Under the pieces are notes generated by a model, which searched no databases, was not told where the DNA came from, and saw only the letters and a list, made by a program, of their open reading frames with translations. This document shows, one piece after another, positions 31,751 through 40,061 of a stretch of 41,267 nt of DNA. This DNA is from Actinomycetospora chiangmaiensis DSM 45062. Its GTDB lineage: Bacteria > Actinomycetota > Actinomycetes > Mycobacteriales > Pseudonocardiaceae. The translations under genes were made by a program, and so were the position numbers. Each line of letters opens with the position of its first letter. Within the stretch, counting starts at the first letter, position 1. The stretch covers positions 1 to 41,267 of the forward strand of contig NZ_KB903232.1 in the NCBI RefSeq assembly GCF_000379625.1, written 5' to 3'.

Positions 31751-32182
31751 GTGAGCGCCATCGGCCCGGAGATCCACCGCCGTCCCCACATCGGCGTCGA
31801 CGTCCACCCGCGCGCCGTGCGCGTCCGGATGCAGGGCGACCTCGACGCCGGGGCGGCGCCGCGCCTCGACCGGGTGCTCACCGAGACGATCTCGCAGGTG
31901 GCGACCCCGAGCGGGCCGGTCACACGGATGACGATCGACCTCGAGGCGGTCGACGTGCTCGCCGCCGCGGGGATGACGGTGCTGCTCCGCGCGCGGGACG
32001 CGGCCGAGGGCCTCGGCCTGGTCTACGTCGTCTGCGTCAACCCGCGCGGGCGGCGCGCCCTCGCGATGGCGGGCCTGGACCGGTGCCTGCTGCCTCAGCC
32101 GACGAGCGACCGCACCGCCGCCGGGTCGGGGCCGTCGGGCTCGATGAGCACGATCGCGTCGTCGAACCCAGCCTCGGAGTAG
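31751..32182 (+). CDS. STAS-domain protein
   Basis: A 143-residue protein whose residues 12-110 fit a STAS domain: VRVRMQGDLDAGAAPRLDRVL, then MTIDLEAVDVLAAAGMTVLLRARDAAEGLGLVYVV. The LEAVDVLAAAG segment holds the loop where anti-sigma antagonists are phosphorylated, but Ala replaces the usual Ser. Its control may therefore not be by phosphorylation. GAGGAGG lies 6 nt before the GTG. The last 29 codons overlap, antisense, the 3' end of the LLM gene; the domain itself ends before that, so the stop may have been lost. Confidence 0.7.
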   Translation: MSAIGPEIHRRPHIGVDVHPRAVRVRMQGDLDAGAAPRLDRVLTETISQVATPSGPVTRMTIDLEAVDVLAAAGMTVLLRARDAAEGLGLVYVVCVNPRGRRALAMAGLDRCLLPQPTSDRTAAGSGPSGSMSTIASSNPASE

Positions 32183-32832
32183 CGCGCGAGGGCGTCGCGG
32201 GTGGCGCCGAGATCCGTCGTCGGGACGGCGCAGACGAGGGCCCGACCACCGCCGGCCGCGCGGAAGCGGGCGTGTGCCTCGACGATCTCGTCGGGCGTCG
32301 TGCGGTAGCCCGAGGCCAGCCAGCCGTCGAAGTCGCGGGCGGCGCGCTCGACGTTCGCGCCCCAGGAGCCGAGCAGCAGCGGCGGGAGCGGGACGCCGTG
32401 CGGGGCGAGCCGGGCCCGGTCGTCCCCGCCCGCCGCGAGCAGGGTGCGCAGCCGTGGGACGGACGCGCGGAACGTGCGGAAGCGGGCGCCGTGGTCGGCC
32501 TCGAGGGCGGCGTAGTCGTCGGCGGTGGACCCCGGGCTGAGCCCGAGGGTCAGCCGGTCCCCGCAGACCTGCGCCAGGGACAGGAACCGGTGGGCGAGGT
32601 CGGCGGGGTGGTGCAGCGGGACCTGCACGGTCGCGGTGCCGAGCTCCACGTCCTCGGTGACGGCCGCCGCGGCGGCGAGGACGACGCAGGGGTCGGGCAC
32701 GAGGGTCCCGCGGCCGACGATCTCCGGGGTCCAGAGCCCCTCGAACCCCTCGCCCGCCAGCCGGCGCGCCCACTCCGCGACGGGGTAGGGGTCACCCGGG
32801 GACAGGTGGACGAGCGTCGCGCCGAGTCGCAC
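32095..32832 (-). CDS. LLM-class flavin-dependent oxidoreductase
   Basis: A 245-residue luciferase-like monooxygenase-fold protein, probably F420- or FMN-dependent. It begins RLGATLVHLSPGDPYPVAEW and continues with EGFEGLWTPEIVGRGTLVPD. ELGTATVQVPLHHPADLAHR and the LTLGLSPGS turn are typical of the family. It is shorter than usual (about 290-340) because the insertion regions are reduced. The GTG at 32830-32832 lies 8 nt after a TACGAT -10 box, pointing to a leaderless mRNA. It overlaps the convergent STAS gene by 88 nt at the 3' end. Confidence 0.85.
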   Translation of the reverse strand: MRLGATLVHLSPGDPYPVAEWARRLAGEGFEGLWTPEIVGRGTLVPDPCVVLAAAAAVTEDVELGTATVQVPLHHPADLAHRFLSLAQVCGDRLTLGLSPGSTADDYAALEADHGARFRTFRASVPRLRTLLAAGGDDRARLAPHGVPLPPLLLGSWGANVERAARDFDGWLASGYRTTPDEIVEAHARFRAAGGGRALVCAVPTTDLGATRDALARYSEAGFDDAIVLIEPDGPDPAAVRSLVG

Positions 32833-32840
32833 GGGACATG

Positions 32841-32846
32841 ATCGTA
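32841..32846 (-). promoter_or_regulatory. Leaderless -10 box of the LLM gene
   Basis: Minus strand TACGAT (TANNNT type) ends 8 nt before the GTG at 32832. An ATG in another frame lies within the gap and is not used. Confidence 0.4.
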
Positions 32847-32996
32847 GAGCCGGATCCGCCGGCGGACGGCCTTCGTCGGATGGACACCGACTTCGTCCGC
32901 GAACTACCGTGACGGCGTCACCGGCCGCCCTCGCGCGCCGTGCGGCTTCACCTCCGAGGCCGCGGATGCCCGTGCACCCGCGCCCCGGAGGCCCGC

Positions 32997-33344
32997 ATGC
33001 CCGTCCCGCCGCGCCGCACCCGACGACCCTCGCCGCCCTCGCCCTCCCCGGACGGCCACCTCGGCGCACTGCGGCGCACGCTGGGCACCGCGATCGACAT
33101 GCTGGGCGACCTCCGGTCGCTGCACCCCGCCGTCGCCTCCGGGCACCTCGAGCGGCACCTGCGCGCGGAGGTCGAGCGGGCCGAGCGCATCGGCGACTCC
33201 TCGGGTGCCGTCCCGGCGCTGCGCACGGCGTGCGCCCACCTCGCGACCCGCTCCTACGAGGACGCCTACCTCGCGCTCGTCACGGCGTCGAGCCTGCTGC
33301 CGCGCGCCCGACCCGCCCGGGCGGGAGCGCGACCGGTGTCCTAG
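32997..33344 (+). CDS. Small helical protein, 115 aa (paralogue of 7929)
   Basis: A basic Pro/Arg-rich N-terminus (1-20) is followed by a helical domain: LGALRRTLGTAIDMLGDL, VASGHLERHLRAEVERAE, then ALRTACAHLATRSYEDAYLA and SSLLPR. The C-terminal half matches the frameshifted gene at 7929, so the two form a small family of unknown function. GGAGG lies 6 nt before the ATG. A TACCGT -10-like box lies at about 32907. It converges with the ABC permease gene, only 3 nt apart. Confidence 0.7.
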   Translation: MPVPPRRTRRPSPPSPSPDGHLGALRRTLGTAIDMLGDLRSLHPAVASGHLERHLRAEVERAERIGDSSGAVPALRTACAHLATRSYEDAYLALVTASSLLPRARPARAGARPVS

Positions 33345-33347
33345 GCG

Positions 33348-34121
33348 TCAGACCCGCTCGCGGGACAGCGTCAGCAGCCGGTCGTCGGGGGTGAAGAGCC
33401 GGCGCACGAGGCCGAGGGCGACCACGCTCGTCGTCGTGGCCGCCGCGGCGAGCACGAGGAACATGACGACGGCCTGCACCAGCACCGCCTGCAGCGGCGG
33501 CACCCCGGCCAGGATCAGCCCCGTCATCGCGCCGGGCAGGAAGACCAGGCCCGTGGCCTTCGTCGTCTCGATCTGCGGGCTCAGCGCGGAGCGCAGCACG
33601 CCGCGCAGGTAGGGCCGGGCGGCGTCGCGGCCGGGCTGCCCGAGCGCGAGCCGCGCCTCGATCTCGGCCCGCTTGTCGGCGAACTCCTCCTGCAGCCGTC
33701 GGCCCGCGAGCACCGTCGAGGTCATGGCGTTCCCGACGATGAGGCCCGCCATCGGCACCAGCGTGCGCGAGGTCAGCGGGAACACCCCGAGACCGAACAG
33801 CACGAGCAGGCAGACCGCGCCCGCCGCGAGGAAGGCGGCGCCCGCGACGGGCAGCAGGCCCGGGATGGAGGGCGCCCGCTGCTTCGCGGTGTACGCGGCG
33901 TAGGCCAGCATCGCCGCGACCCAGAGCCACGACCACAACAGCGACACCCCGGGCACGAGCAGCAGCGCGAGGACCCCGCCCACGATCAGCAGCTGCACCA
34001 GGGCCCGCAGGGCGGCCCAGACGATGCTGCGCTCGAGCCCGAGCCGCCACGCCAGCGAGATGCCCGCGGCGACGACGACGAGGACCAGCGAGACGGCCAG
34101 TCCGGTCCAGCTGATGGTCAC
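33348..34121 (-). CDS. ABC transporter permease, FetB/YbbM-like
   Basis: A 257-residue membrane protein with about seven helices. SIVWAALRALVQLLIVGGVL and TLVPMAGLIVGNAMTSTVLA are hallmarks of the FetB family. RRLQEEFADKRAEIEARLALG and ATGLVFLPGAMTGLILAGVPPLQA also fit. In E. coli FetAB exports iron under oxidative stress. The GTG at 34119-34121 has AGGAGG 6 nt upstream and overlaps the stop of the ATPase gene (GTGA). A partner ATPase is directly upstream, completing the transporter. Confidence 0.88.
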   Translation of the reverse strand: MTISWTGLAVSLVLVVVAAGISLAWRLGLERSIVWAALRALVQLLIVGGVLALLLVPGVSLLWSWLWVAAMLAYAAYTAKQRAPSIPGLLPVAGAAFLAAGAVCLLVLFGLGVFPLTSRTLVPMAGLIVGNAMTSTVLAGRRLQEEFADKRAEIEARLALGQPGRDAARPYLRGVLRSALSPQIETTKATGLVFLPGAMTGLILAGVPPLQAVLVQAVVMFLVLAAAATTTSVVALGLVRRLFTPDDRLLTLSRERV

Positions 34122-34789
34122 GACGTCCTCCTGCGGGCGAGGTCCCACTCCCGGCTCTCGGTCAGGCCGCCGTCGCGCAGTTCGAGCACCCGGTCGGCCA
34201 CCCGGCGCACCTGCCCGTCATCGTGGCCGACCCAGACCACCGTGAGGTCGCCGTCGTCGACGAGGCGCAGCACCGTGCGCTCGAACTCGCGCGCGGGCGT
34301 GGCGTCGAGCGCCGAGGTCGGCTCGTCGAGGAGCAGCGTCTCGGGCGAGGTGATGAGCGTGCGCGCGAGACACATGCGCTGCAGCTCGCCGCCGGAGAGG
34401 GTGTCGGCGTCGCGGTCGAGCAGTTCCGGGTCGAGCGAGACGCGCTGCAGGGCCTCCCCCATCGTGTCCCGGTCGGCGTCCGGCGCGGCCACGGCGAGGT
34501 TGCCGGCGACGGTGCCCGCGAACGGGGTGGCGCGCTGGAAGACCATGCCGACCCGACGGCGGAGCCGGTGCGGGTCGAGCTCGTCGAGCGGGGTGCCGTC
34601 GTAGGTGATGGACCCGTCGTCGGGAACGTCGAGGCGGTCGAGCAGCCGCAGCAGCGTCGACTTCCCCGCGCCGGACGGACCCCAGAGGGCCGTGACGCCC
34701 TGCCCGGGGATCTCCGCGTCCACCCCGTCGAGGACGGCGCGCCCCCCGTGGCGGACCGTCACGCCGCGCAGGACGAAGCCTGCGGTCAT
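34118..34789 (-). CDS. ABC transporter ATP-binding protein, FetA-like
   Basis: A 223-residue ATPase with Walker A GPSGAGKST (about 37-45), Q-loop VFQRATPF, signature LSGGELQRMCLART, Walker B ETLLLDEPTSALD and the switch histidine in VGHD. It pairs with the FetB-like permease through a GTGA overlap. GGAGG precedes the ATG by 5 nt. A decayed MFS gene ends 10 nt upstream. Confidence 0.9.
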   Translation of the reverse strand: MTAGFVLRGVTVRHGGRAVLDGVDAEIPGQGVTALWGPSGAGKSTLLRLLDRLDVPDDGSITYDGTPLDELDPHRLRRRVGMVFQRATPFAGTVAGNLAVAAPDADRDTMGEALQRVSLDPELLDRDADTLSGGELQRMCLARTLITSPETLLLDEPTSALDATPAREFERTVLRLVDDGDLTVVWVGHDDGQVRRVADRVLELRDGGLTESREWDLARRRTS

Positions 34790-34799
34790 CGTCGCCTCC

Positions 34800-35625
34800 T
34801 CAGCGCACGGCGACCGGGGGCGCGGACCGCGCCGCCCGGTGGGCCAGGAGCATCCGTCGGCCGACGAGCACCCCGGTCCCGGCCAGCACCATTGCCGCTG
34901 CGGCCACCAGCCATGCCGCGGTGAACGACACAGTCCCCGCGAGGAGGCCGAACCCCACCGGTCCGAGGAAGCCGCCCGCGTACACGCCGACCTGCACGAT
35001 CGCCGTCGCGGCGGCCGGCGCCTCGGGATTGAGGCGCACCACCGCGAACTGCAGCAGCCCCGGCCAGGACCACCCCAGCCCGAACCCGAGGACCACCCCG
35101 ACGACGAGCGCCACCGGCCTCGGCAGCGCCAGGAGCACCAGCCCGACGGCACCGGCGAGCAGGCAGCCCGCCACCACCGCGACGTGACCACCGGGGCGTC
35201 GCCCCGTCGCTGCGCCCGCCTCGTCGCGCCGGTCGGCCAGCCAGCCCAGGAACACCCGCATGACGAGCCCGACGACGCTGCCCATCGTCAGGACGAGGCC
35301 CGCGAGGCCGGGCGAGACGCCGCGGTCGACGGCGGAGGCCACCAGGAAGATGCCGAGCCCGGTCGCGGCGGCGGCGCCGAGCCCGGACGCGGCCCCGGCT
35401 TGTCACCGCCGACCCGAAGCGCTCGACGAGCCGCCCGACCGGCAGCGACATCAGCGCCGAGACCCCGAAGTAGGCGGCGACGAGCAGACCGAGCACCGCC
35501 GGGTCGAACCCCAGCTCCGCGCCCACCTGCACCGAGGACGCCCCGAGCAGGAACACGGGCAGCACGGTCGCCGTGGTGATCGCGACCGCCCCGGCGCCGA
35601 CCCGCCACGCTCGCAGTTCGCTCAT
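34800..35625 (-). pseudogene. MFS transporter remnant with internal deletion and frameshift
   Basis: The first frame reads MSELRAWRVGAGAVAITTAT to SLPVGRLVERFGSAVT, the first two helices of an MFS carrier. It then loses coding character near 35400. The next frame resumes SGLGAAAATGLGIFLVASAV and DRGVSPGLAGLVLTMGSVVG, which is helix 7, and runs to the end. Helices 3-6 are missing and the join is out of frame (826 nt, one base over a whole number of codons). The remaining protein would be about 275 residues instead of 390. It could not fold as a normal transporter. Confidence 0.8.
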
Positions 35626-35702
35626 CCTGAGCCACGCTCACGGACATAGCGGACGGCGTGGCCGTCACGCGCAGCACATCCTGGGAGTCCGGGACGCGAG
35701 GT

Positions 35703-35708
35703 GGGTAG
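35703..35708 (+). promoter_or_regulatory. GGGTAG box before the antiporter gene
   Basis: GGGTAG ends 10 nt before ATG 35719, the same spacing as at 17051, but no GTGT lies 16-18 nt upstream. It may be a weak or different version of the stress-type promoter. Confidence 0.3.
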
Positions 35709-35718
35709 CCAATCCATC

Positions 35719-37377
35719 ATGGCTCACCTGGTCGCTGCGGTCGTCGGCCTCGTCATCGTCACCGCCCTGGTGCGTGCCGGGGCGCGACGCACCGGGGTGC
35801 CCGACCCGATCGCCCTGCTCCTCGTGGGCGTCGCCGCGTCGTGGATCCCGGGGCTCCCCGACTACCGCATCGACCCCGACCTCGTCCTCGTGGTCGTCCT
35901 CCCCGTACTGCTCTACTGCGCCGGGTTCGCCGCGTCGGTGCCGGCCTTCCGGATCCACCTGCGTCCGATCCTGCTGATGGCGGTGGGCCTGACGCTCGCG
36001 TCCACGCTGGCGGTCGGTGCGGTCGCCGCCTGGTTCGTGCCCGGCCTCGGCTTCGCGGGCGCGTGCGCCCTCGGGGCCGTCGTCGCACCCCCGGACGCGG
36101 TGGCGGCGACCGCGATCGCCCGCACCATCCGCCTCCCCCGCCGGGTGGTCGCCCTCCTCGAGGGCGAGAGCCTGTTCAACGACGCGGCGGCGCTGACCGC
36201 CCTGACCGTCGCGGTGGCCGCCGTGAGCGGCGCGACCTCGTTCGCGGGCGCCGCCGGCGAGTTCGCGGTCGTCGCGCTGGGTGGTGTGGCCGTCGGCGGG
36301 GCCGTCGGGCTCGCGATCGGCTGGGTCCGGAAGCGGGTGCTGCACCCCTACACCGACGTGGTCGTCTTCCTCGTCGCGCCGTTCGTGGTCTACCTGCCCG
36401 CCGAGGAGCTCGGGGTGTCCGGCCTCGTCGCCGTCGTCGTCGCCGGGCTCTACCTGGGCCACCGCGCGACGACGATCATGGAGCCGGGCGCGCGGGTGGT
36501 CACCGGCGCCGTCCGCACCGCCGTGTCCTGGCTGCTCGAGGGCATGGTGTTCCTGGTGGTCGGCCTGCAGCTGCGCACGGTCGTCACGGGCATCTCCGGG
36601 ATGCCGGCGCTCTCGGTGGCCGGGGTGACCGTCGCCGTCGTCGTGACCCTGGTCGTGGTCCGGTTCGCGTGGGTGGTGCTCACCGAGCAGGTCGCGGGCA
36701 CCGCGCTCGGGCGCCGGCACGCGTCGTGGTCGGAGTCGATCCTGACCTCGTGGGCCGGGATGCGCGGCGCGGTCTCCCTCGCCGCGGTGCTGACCCTGCC
36801 GGTCGCGTTCCCGCAGCGCGACCTCGTCGTCTTCGTGACCTTCGTGGTCATCCTCGTGACCCTGCTCGGCCAGGGGCTCACGCTGCCCGCCCTGGCCCGA
36901 CGGCTGCCCAGCGCCCACGACGAGGCCGGCCAGGAGGCCCAAGAGGAGGCGCGCGCCCGGCGGCTCGCCGCGGACGCCGCGCTGGAGTGCCTCGAGGAGA
37001 TCGAGCGGGAGAACCCCGGCCGCGAGCCCGTCGTCGAGCAGCTGCGACGGCGGGTGAACAACCGGATGGAGGCGGCCTCCGAGGCGCTCGAGGCCGCGTC
37101 CGACGCCTTCGACGCCGAGGCCTCGGGCCGGGGTGGCGCCGTGGAGTCGGTCACCGAGTGCGAGGAGGACCACGGGGACGACACCCGGTCCGACGACGGG
37201 GACGACCGCAGCCGTGAGGGCGTCCGCGACACCTACCGCCGCTACGGGCAGGCGATGCTGGTGGCCGAACGGTCGCGGCTGCTGGCCCTGCGCGACGCCG
37301 GGACCCTCAACGAGGAGGCGTTCGTGCGCCTCCAGCACGAGCTCGACCTGGAGCAGGCCGCCCTGACCGTGCGGTAG
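35719..37377 (+). CDS. Na+/H+ antiporter, CPA1/NhaP type
   Basis: A 552-residue monovalent cation:proton antiporter. About 12 membrane helices fill residues 1-400. The ion-binding motifs are VVAPPDAVAATAI (near 120) and the conserved acidic GESLFNDAAALTA (near 150), with the late WAGMRGAVSLAAVLTLP. A 150-residue cytoplasmic tail follows, helical and highly acidic (EEDHGDDTRSDDGDDRSREG), with a final helix rich in Leu and Arg. It exports Na+ or K+ in exchange for protons. The start lies 10 nt after GGGTAG without a ribosome binding site; a GTG at 35701 is the alternative. Confidence 0.93.
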   Translation: MAHLVAAVVGLVIVTALVRAGARRTGVPDPIALLLVGVAASWIPGLPDYRIDPDLVLVVVLPVLLYCAGFAASVPAFRIHLRPILLMAVGLTLASTLAVGAVAAWFVPGLGFAGACALGAVVAPPDAVAATAIARTIRLPRRVVALLEGESLFNDAAALTALTVAVAAVSGATSFAGAAGEFAVVALGGVAVGGAVGLAIGWVRKRVLHPYTDVVVFLVAPFVVYLPAEELGVSGLVAVVVAGLYLGHRATTIMEPGARVVTGAVRTAVSWLLEGMVFLVVGLQLRTVVTGISGMPALSVAGVTVAVVVTLVVVRFAWVVLTEQVAGTALGRRHASWSESILTSWAGMRGAVSLAAVLTLPVAFPQRDLVVFVTFVVILVTLLGQGLTLPALARRLPSAHDEAGQEAQEEARARRLAADAALECLEEIERENPGREPVVEQLRRRVNNRMEAASEALEAASDAFDAEASGRGGAVESVTECEEDHGDDTRSDDGDDRSREGVRDTYRRYGQAMLVAERSRLLALRDAGTLNEEAFVRLQHELDLEQAALTVR

Positions 37378-37393
37378 GGGCGGGGCCGGGCGT

Positions 37394-37446
37394 GTGTCAG
37401 CGGTGGCACACGGCTGACGTCCCGTGTCAGCGGTGGCACACGGCTG
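37394..37446 (+). repeat. Two exact 23-bp direct repeats, 30-bp period
   Basis: The same 23 bases, starting GTGTCAGCGGTGGCACAC and ending GGCTG, occur at 37394-37416 and 37424-37446. Each unit is an imperfect inverted repeat (GTGT...ACAC). They lie 16 nt after the antiporter stop, in a region with no gene. Confidence 0.85.
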
Positions 37447-37491
37447 TCCGCCGGGCCGACCTGTCGCGGGCTCCCGACCGGGCTGACCCGA

Positions 37492-37518
37492 CTTGTCGTT
37501 GTGATTCACAGCGACAAG
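37492..37518. terminator. 27-bp palindrome, terminator or operator
   Basis: CTTGTCGTTGTGA is followed by one T and then its near-perfect complement (one mismatch). It is markedly richer in A/T than its surroundings. It sits between the convergent antiporter and GH13 genes and could end both transcripts. The form also resembles a protein-binding site. Confidence 0.55.
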
Positions 37519-37569
37519 GCGCCGGGTCGGGGCCGACTCCCCACGACAGGGCGGCACCCCGACCCGACG

Positions 37570-39786
37570 TCAGGAAGGCTCCACCAGCAGCGCCACACCA
37601 CGACGGGCCGGCAGGTCGACGGCGAAGGCGTGCAGGTCGTCGACGAACCCGAGCGGCTCCTGGCTGAACATGTCGAGCACCGCACCACCGGGCGCGAGGG
37701 CCTCGGAGCGCACCGTCCCGCGCACCGGCTCGGCGGCGAAGTTCAGCACCGTCAGGGCGTGCGAGCCGCTGTCGAGCTCGTGCACGAGCACGAGCAGGCC
37801 CGGGTGGGAGACGTCGGGGATGTCGACCTGCCGCGACGTGGCGATGCCGTAGTGCTTGCGCACCGCGAGGATCGCCTGGAGCTGGCGGGCGAAGCTGGTC
37901 TCGTCGGCGAGCTGCTCGGGCAGCGTGCCGTAGAGGCTCCGCCCGCGGGGCATGCCCTCGGCGGACCGGTCGGCGTCCGGCGAGAACCCCATGAGGTCGT
38001 GTGCGCCGCGGTGGATCCAGCGGGTGTCGCCCTCGGCGACGAGGTCGGCGACGTCGTCGACCGGCAGCGTCAGCATCCCCGTGAGGTCCCAGCCCGAGAG
38101 CGCGAAGACGCCGGGCTGCATCGCGTTGAACATCGCGAGCATGAGGTGGACCGCGCGGATCTCCTCGACCTCGGCGGGGCCGATCGCGTCGAGCTCGGTG
38201 ACACCGATCGAGGCGGCGATGACGGAGGCCATCGTGGAGGCGATGCCGTTGGTGGTGAACACCAGGTTGTAGGGGTGCGCGGGCCCGGCGAGGCCGTCGA
38301 GCAGCTCGCCGCGCACGGTCTCGGCCAGCCGGGCGCCGGTGGTCTCCTCGCCGCGGAAGACGACGGTCTCGTCGCGGTGCCCGGCCGCCCAGTGGACGAG
38401 CTCGTAGGTCATCTCGTCGTGGTTCTGCAGCGCGTGCACCAGCGAGGCCGGGTCGATCCCGAGGTCGCGGGCGGTGCGCAGACCGAGGCGCAGGAACTCG
38501 GCGTCGCCGGTCGCGAGCGCGTGGTGGTAGCCGGGGCGGTTGACGAAGTCGTAGGACAGGTCCGCGCCCGCCTTCCCGACCTCCCGGATGTCGTCCATCG
38601 TCAGGTTCAGTTCCTGGAACGTGAATCCGCCGACCTTGCGCACCATGCTCGCGATGAGGTGGTTCGCGGCGCCGGACAGCGGGTGCCCCTCGGACCAGGC
38701 CGGGCCGCCGAGGGCCGACTTCTCCACCCCGAGGAAGCCGTTCGCGTCGAGGCGCAGCGCCCCGGAACCGAGGTCGGCCAGCGAGTGCAGCGCGTCGCCG
38801 ATCGTCAGCCGCATCCCCGCGAACGACGGGTCGAGCCAGTTGATCGAGGGCTGCCCCTCCTTGAAGTAGTGCAGGTACACCCAGCGCCGGGCCACGCCGT
38901 CCACCCCGACGACGGCCTTCGTCGCGCTCCAGTTGGTCTCCTTCACCCCGGGCGCGTGGAAGATGACCCGCTGGAGCGCACCGATGATGTAGCCGGCCTT
39001 CTCCAGGCGCTCCTCGGTGGCGACGTCGAGGTTCACCGAGTCGCGTCCCGGCGGCACGACCGGCAGCTCCGACCAGTCCTCCGGGTCGATCTCGACCATG
39101 TGGAAGATGCCCGGGTAGTCCGCGTGGCCCATCTCGGCGAGGCGGAAGTCGGCCCCCTTGCCGGTGTGGCCGGGCACGACGTCGTCGATCACCGTGCCGC
39201 CGTGGAAGGTCGCCATGCCGCACATCGCGCGGAAGTCGGCCTCGGACCCGAACGCCGGGTCGATCACGGTGGAGATGCGGTCGAAGTGGCCGTCGACGCT
39301 GGGTGTGTGCTCCCAGCCCGAGATGCCGCCCGCGCGCTTCACCGGGCCGGTGTGCACGCCCTCGATCCCGATCGCGGCGAACGCGCGCCACAGCTCCTCC
39401 TCCGCCATGGCGGCGAGGAACGTCTGGCCCGGGCGCGTCATGAACGACAGCGGGTAGGCCGTGAACCACACGCTCGCCGTGTCGACCGCACCGCGCGGGT
39501 CCGGGTCGGCGAACGGGTTCTGCCACATCGTGCCGCGACCGGAGAACTGCCGGGCGATGGTGTCGGCGTCCGCGAGCATCGACTGTCCGCGCAGCCAGGC
39601 GACGTACGCCGGGTTGGTGCCGGTCGGCTCGCCGTCGCGACCCGCGGGACGGCGCTCGAACGGCGAGCGCACCTTGGGGCGGTGGCGCAGCGCCCGCGGC
39701 CGGGCGGGGTGGAAGTGCTCGGCGTACGTGAGGTCGATCGGCCCCGTCCCCTCGTCGACCGGCCCGCTGTCCGCCCCGTCCGCCAC
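37570..39786 (-). CDS. GH13 trehalose synthase-like enzyme
   Basis: A 738-residue alpha-amylase-superfamily enzyme. Catalytic residues of the GH13 barrel are present: nucleophile Asp347 ([10 protein letters not shown]), acid/base Glu392 (FQELNLT) and Asp457 (QNHDEMTYE). The C-terminus has the usual beta domain ([13 protein letters not shown]). The long N-terminal segment ([20 protein letters not shown], then [19 protein letters not shown]) resembles proteins annotated as maltose alpha-D-glucosyltransferase rather than classical TreS. It probably interconverts maltose and trehalose. The GTG at 39784-39786 was chosen because AGGAGG lies 7 nt upstream. A second trehalose route, otsA, is at 8340. 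Confidence 0.8.
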   Translation of the reverse strand: MADGADSGPVDEGTGPIDLTYAEHFHPARPRALRHRPKVRSPFERRPAGRDGEPTGTNPAYVAWLRGQSMLADADTIARQFSGRGTMWQNPFADPDPRGAVDTASVWFTAYPLSFMTRPGQTFLAAMAEEELWRAFAAIGIEGVHTGPVKRAGGISGWEHTPSVDGHFDRISTVIDPAFGSEADFRAMCGMATFHGGTVIDDVVPGHTGKGADFRLAEMGHADYPGIFHMVEIDPEDWSELPVVPPGRDSVNLDVATEERLEKAGYIIGALQRVIFHAPGVKETNWSATKAVVGVDGVARRWVYLHYFKEGQPSINWLDPSFAGMRLTIGDALHSLADLGSGALRLDANGFLGVEKSALGGPAWSEGHPLSGAANHLIASMVRKVGGFTFQELNLTMDDIREVGKAGADLSYDFVNRPGYHHALATGDAEFLRLGLRTARDLGIDPASLVHALQNHDEMTYELVHWAAGHRDETVVFRGEETTGARLAETVRGELLDGLAGPAHPYNLVFTTNGIASTMASVIAASIGVTELDAIGPAEVEEIRAVHLMLAMFNAMQPGVFALSGWDLTGMLTLPVDDVADLVAEGDTRWIHRGAHDLMGFSPDADRSAEGMPRGRSLYGTLPEQLADETSFARQLQAILAVRKHYGIATSRQVDIPDVSHPGLLVLVHELDSGSHALTVLNFAAEPVRGTVRSEALAPGGAVLDMFSQEPLGFVDDLHAFAVDLPARRGVALLVEPS

Positions 39787-40023
39787 CGACGTACCTCCTG
39801 CTCCCCACGTGTTTCGAGGCGACATGGTCACACGCTGGCCGGGCGCTCCCGCCGTCGGGATCGCACCCCGGACGGGGGTGTCGTCCTGATTCGATCCAGC
39901 CTTCCCGACGACGGGTGTGGTCCGGTCGCGCCGGTCCGCCGAGTGGTCCCCCACCGCGGGGCCGTGGGCTCCCGACGACGCTGTGGGACCGCTCGGTCGT
40001 CCGGCCCCCGCGGGCGGACCCGC

Positions 40024-40050
40024 TAGAGTTGGCGGTACCCGTGGTACCGC
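40024..40050 (+). promoter_or_regulatory. Adenylate cyclase promoter with palindrome at the start site
   Basis: TAGAGT (40024-40029) is a good -10. A perfect palindrome, GCGGTACC-CGT-GGTACCGC (40032-40050), covers the expected transcription start and ends 3 nt before the GGAGG ribosome binding site. It could be a repressor site or a 5' hairpin blocking translation. The rest of 39787-40023 holds a copy of the CTTCCCGACGACGGGTG 17-mer at 39901 and no gene. Confidence 0.6.
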
Positions 40051-40061
40051 TTGGAGGTCGT

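Noticed and set aside
37394..37446. Tandem repeats as a replication origin or iteron set
   Set aside because: Only two units and no replication initiator gene nearby.
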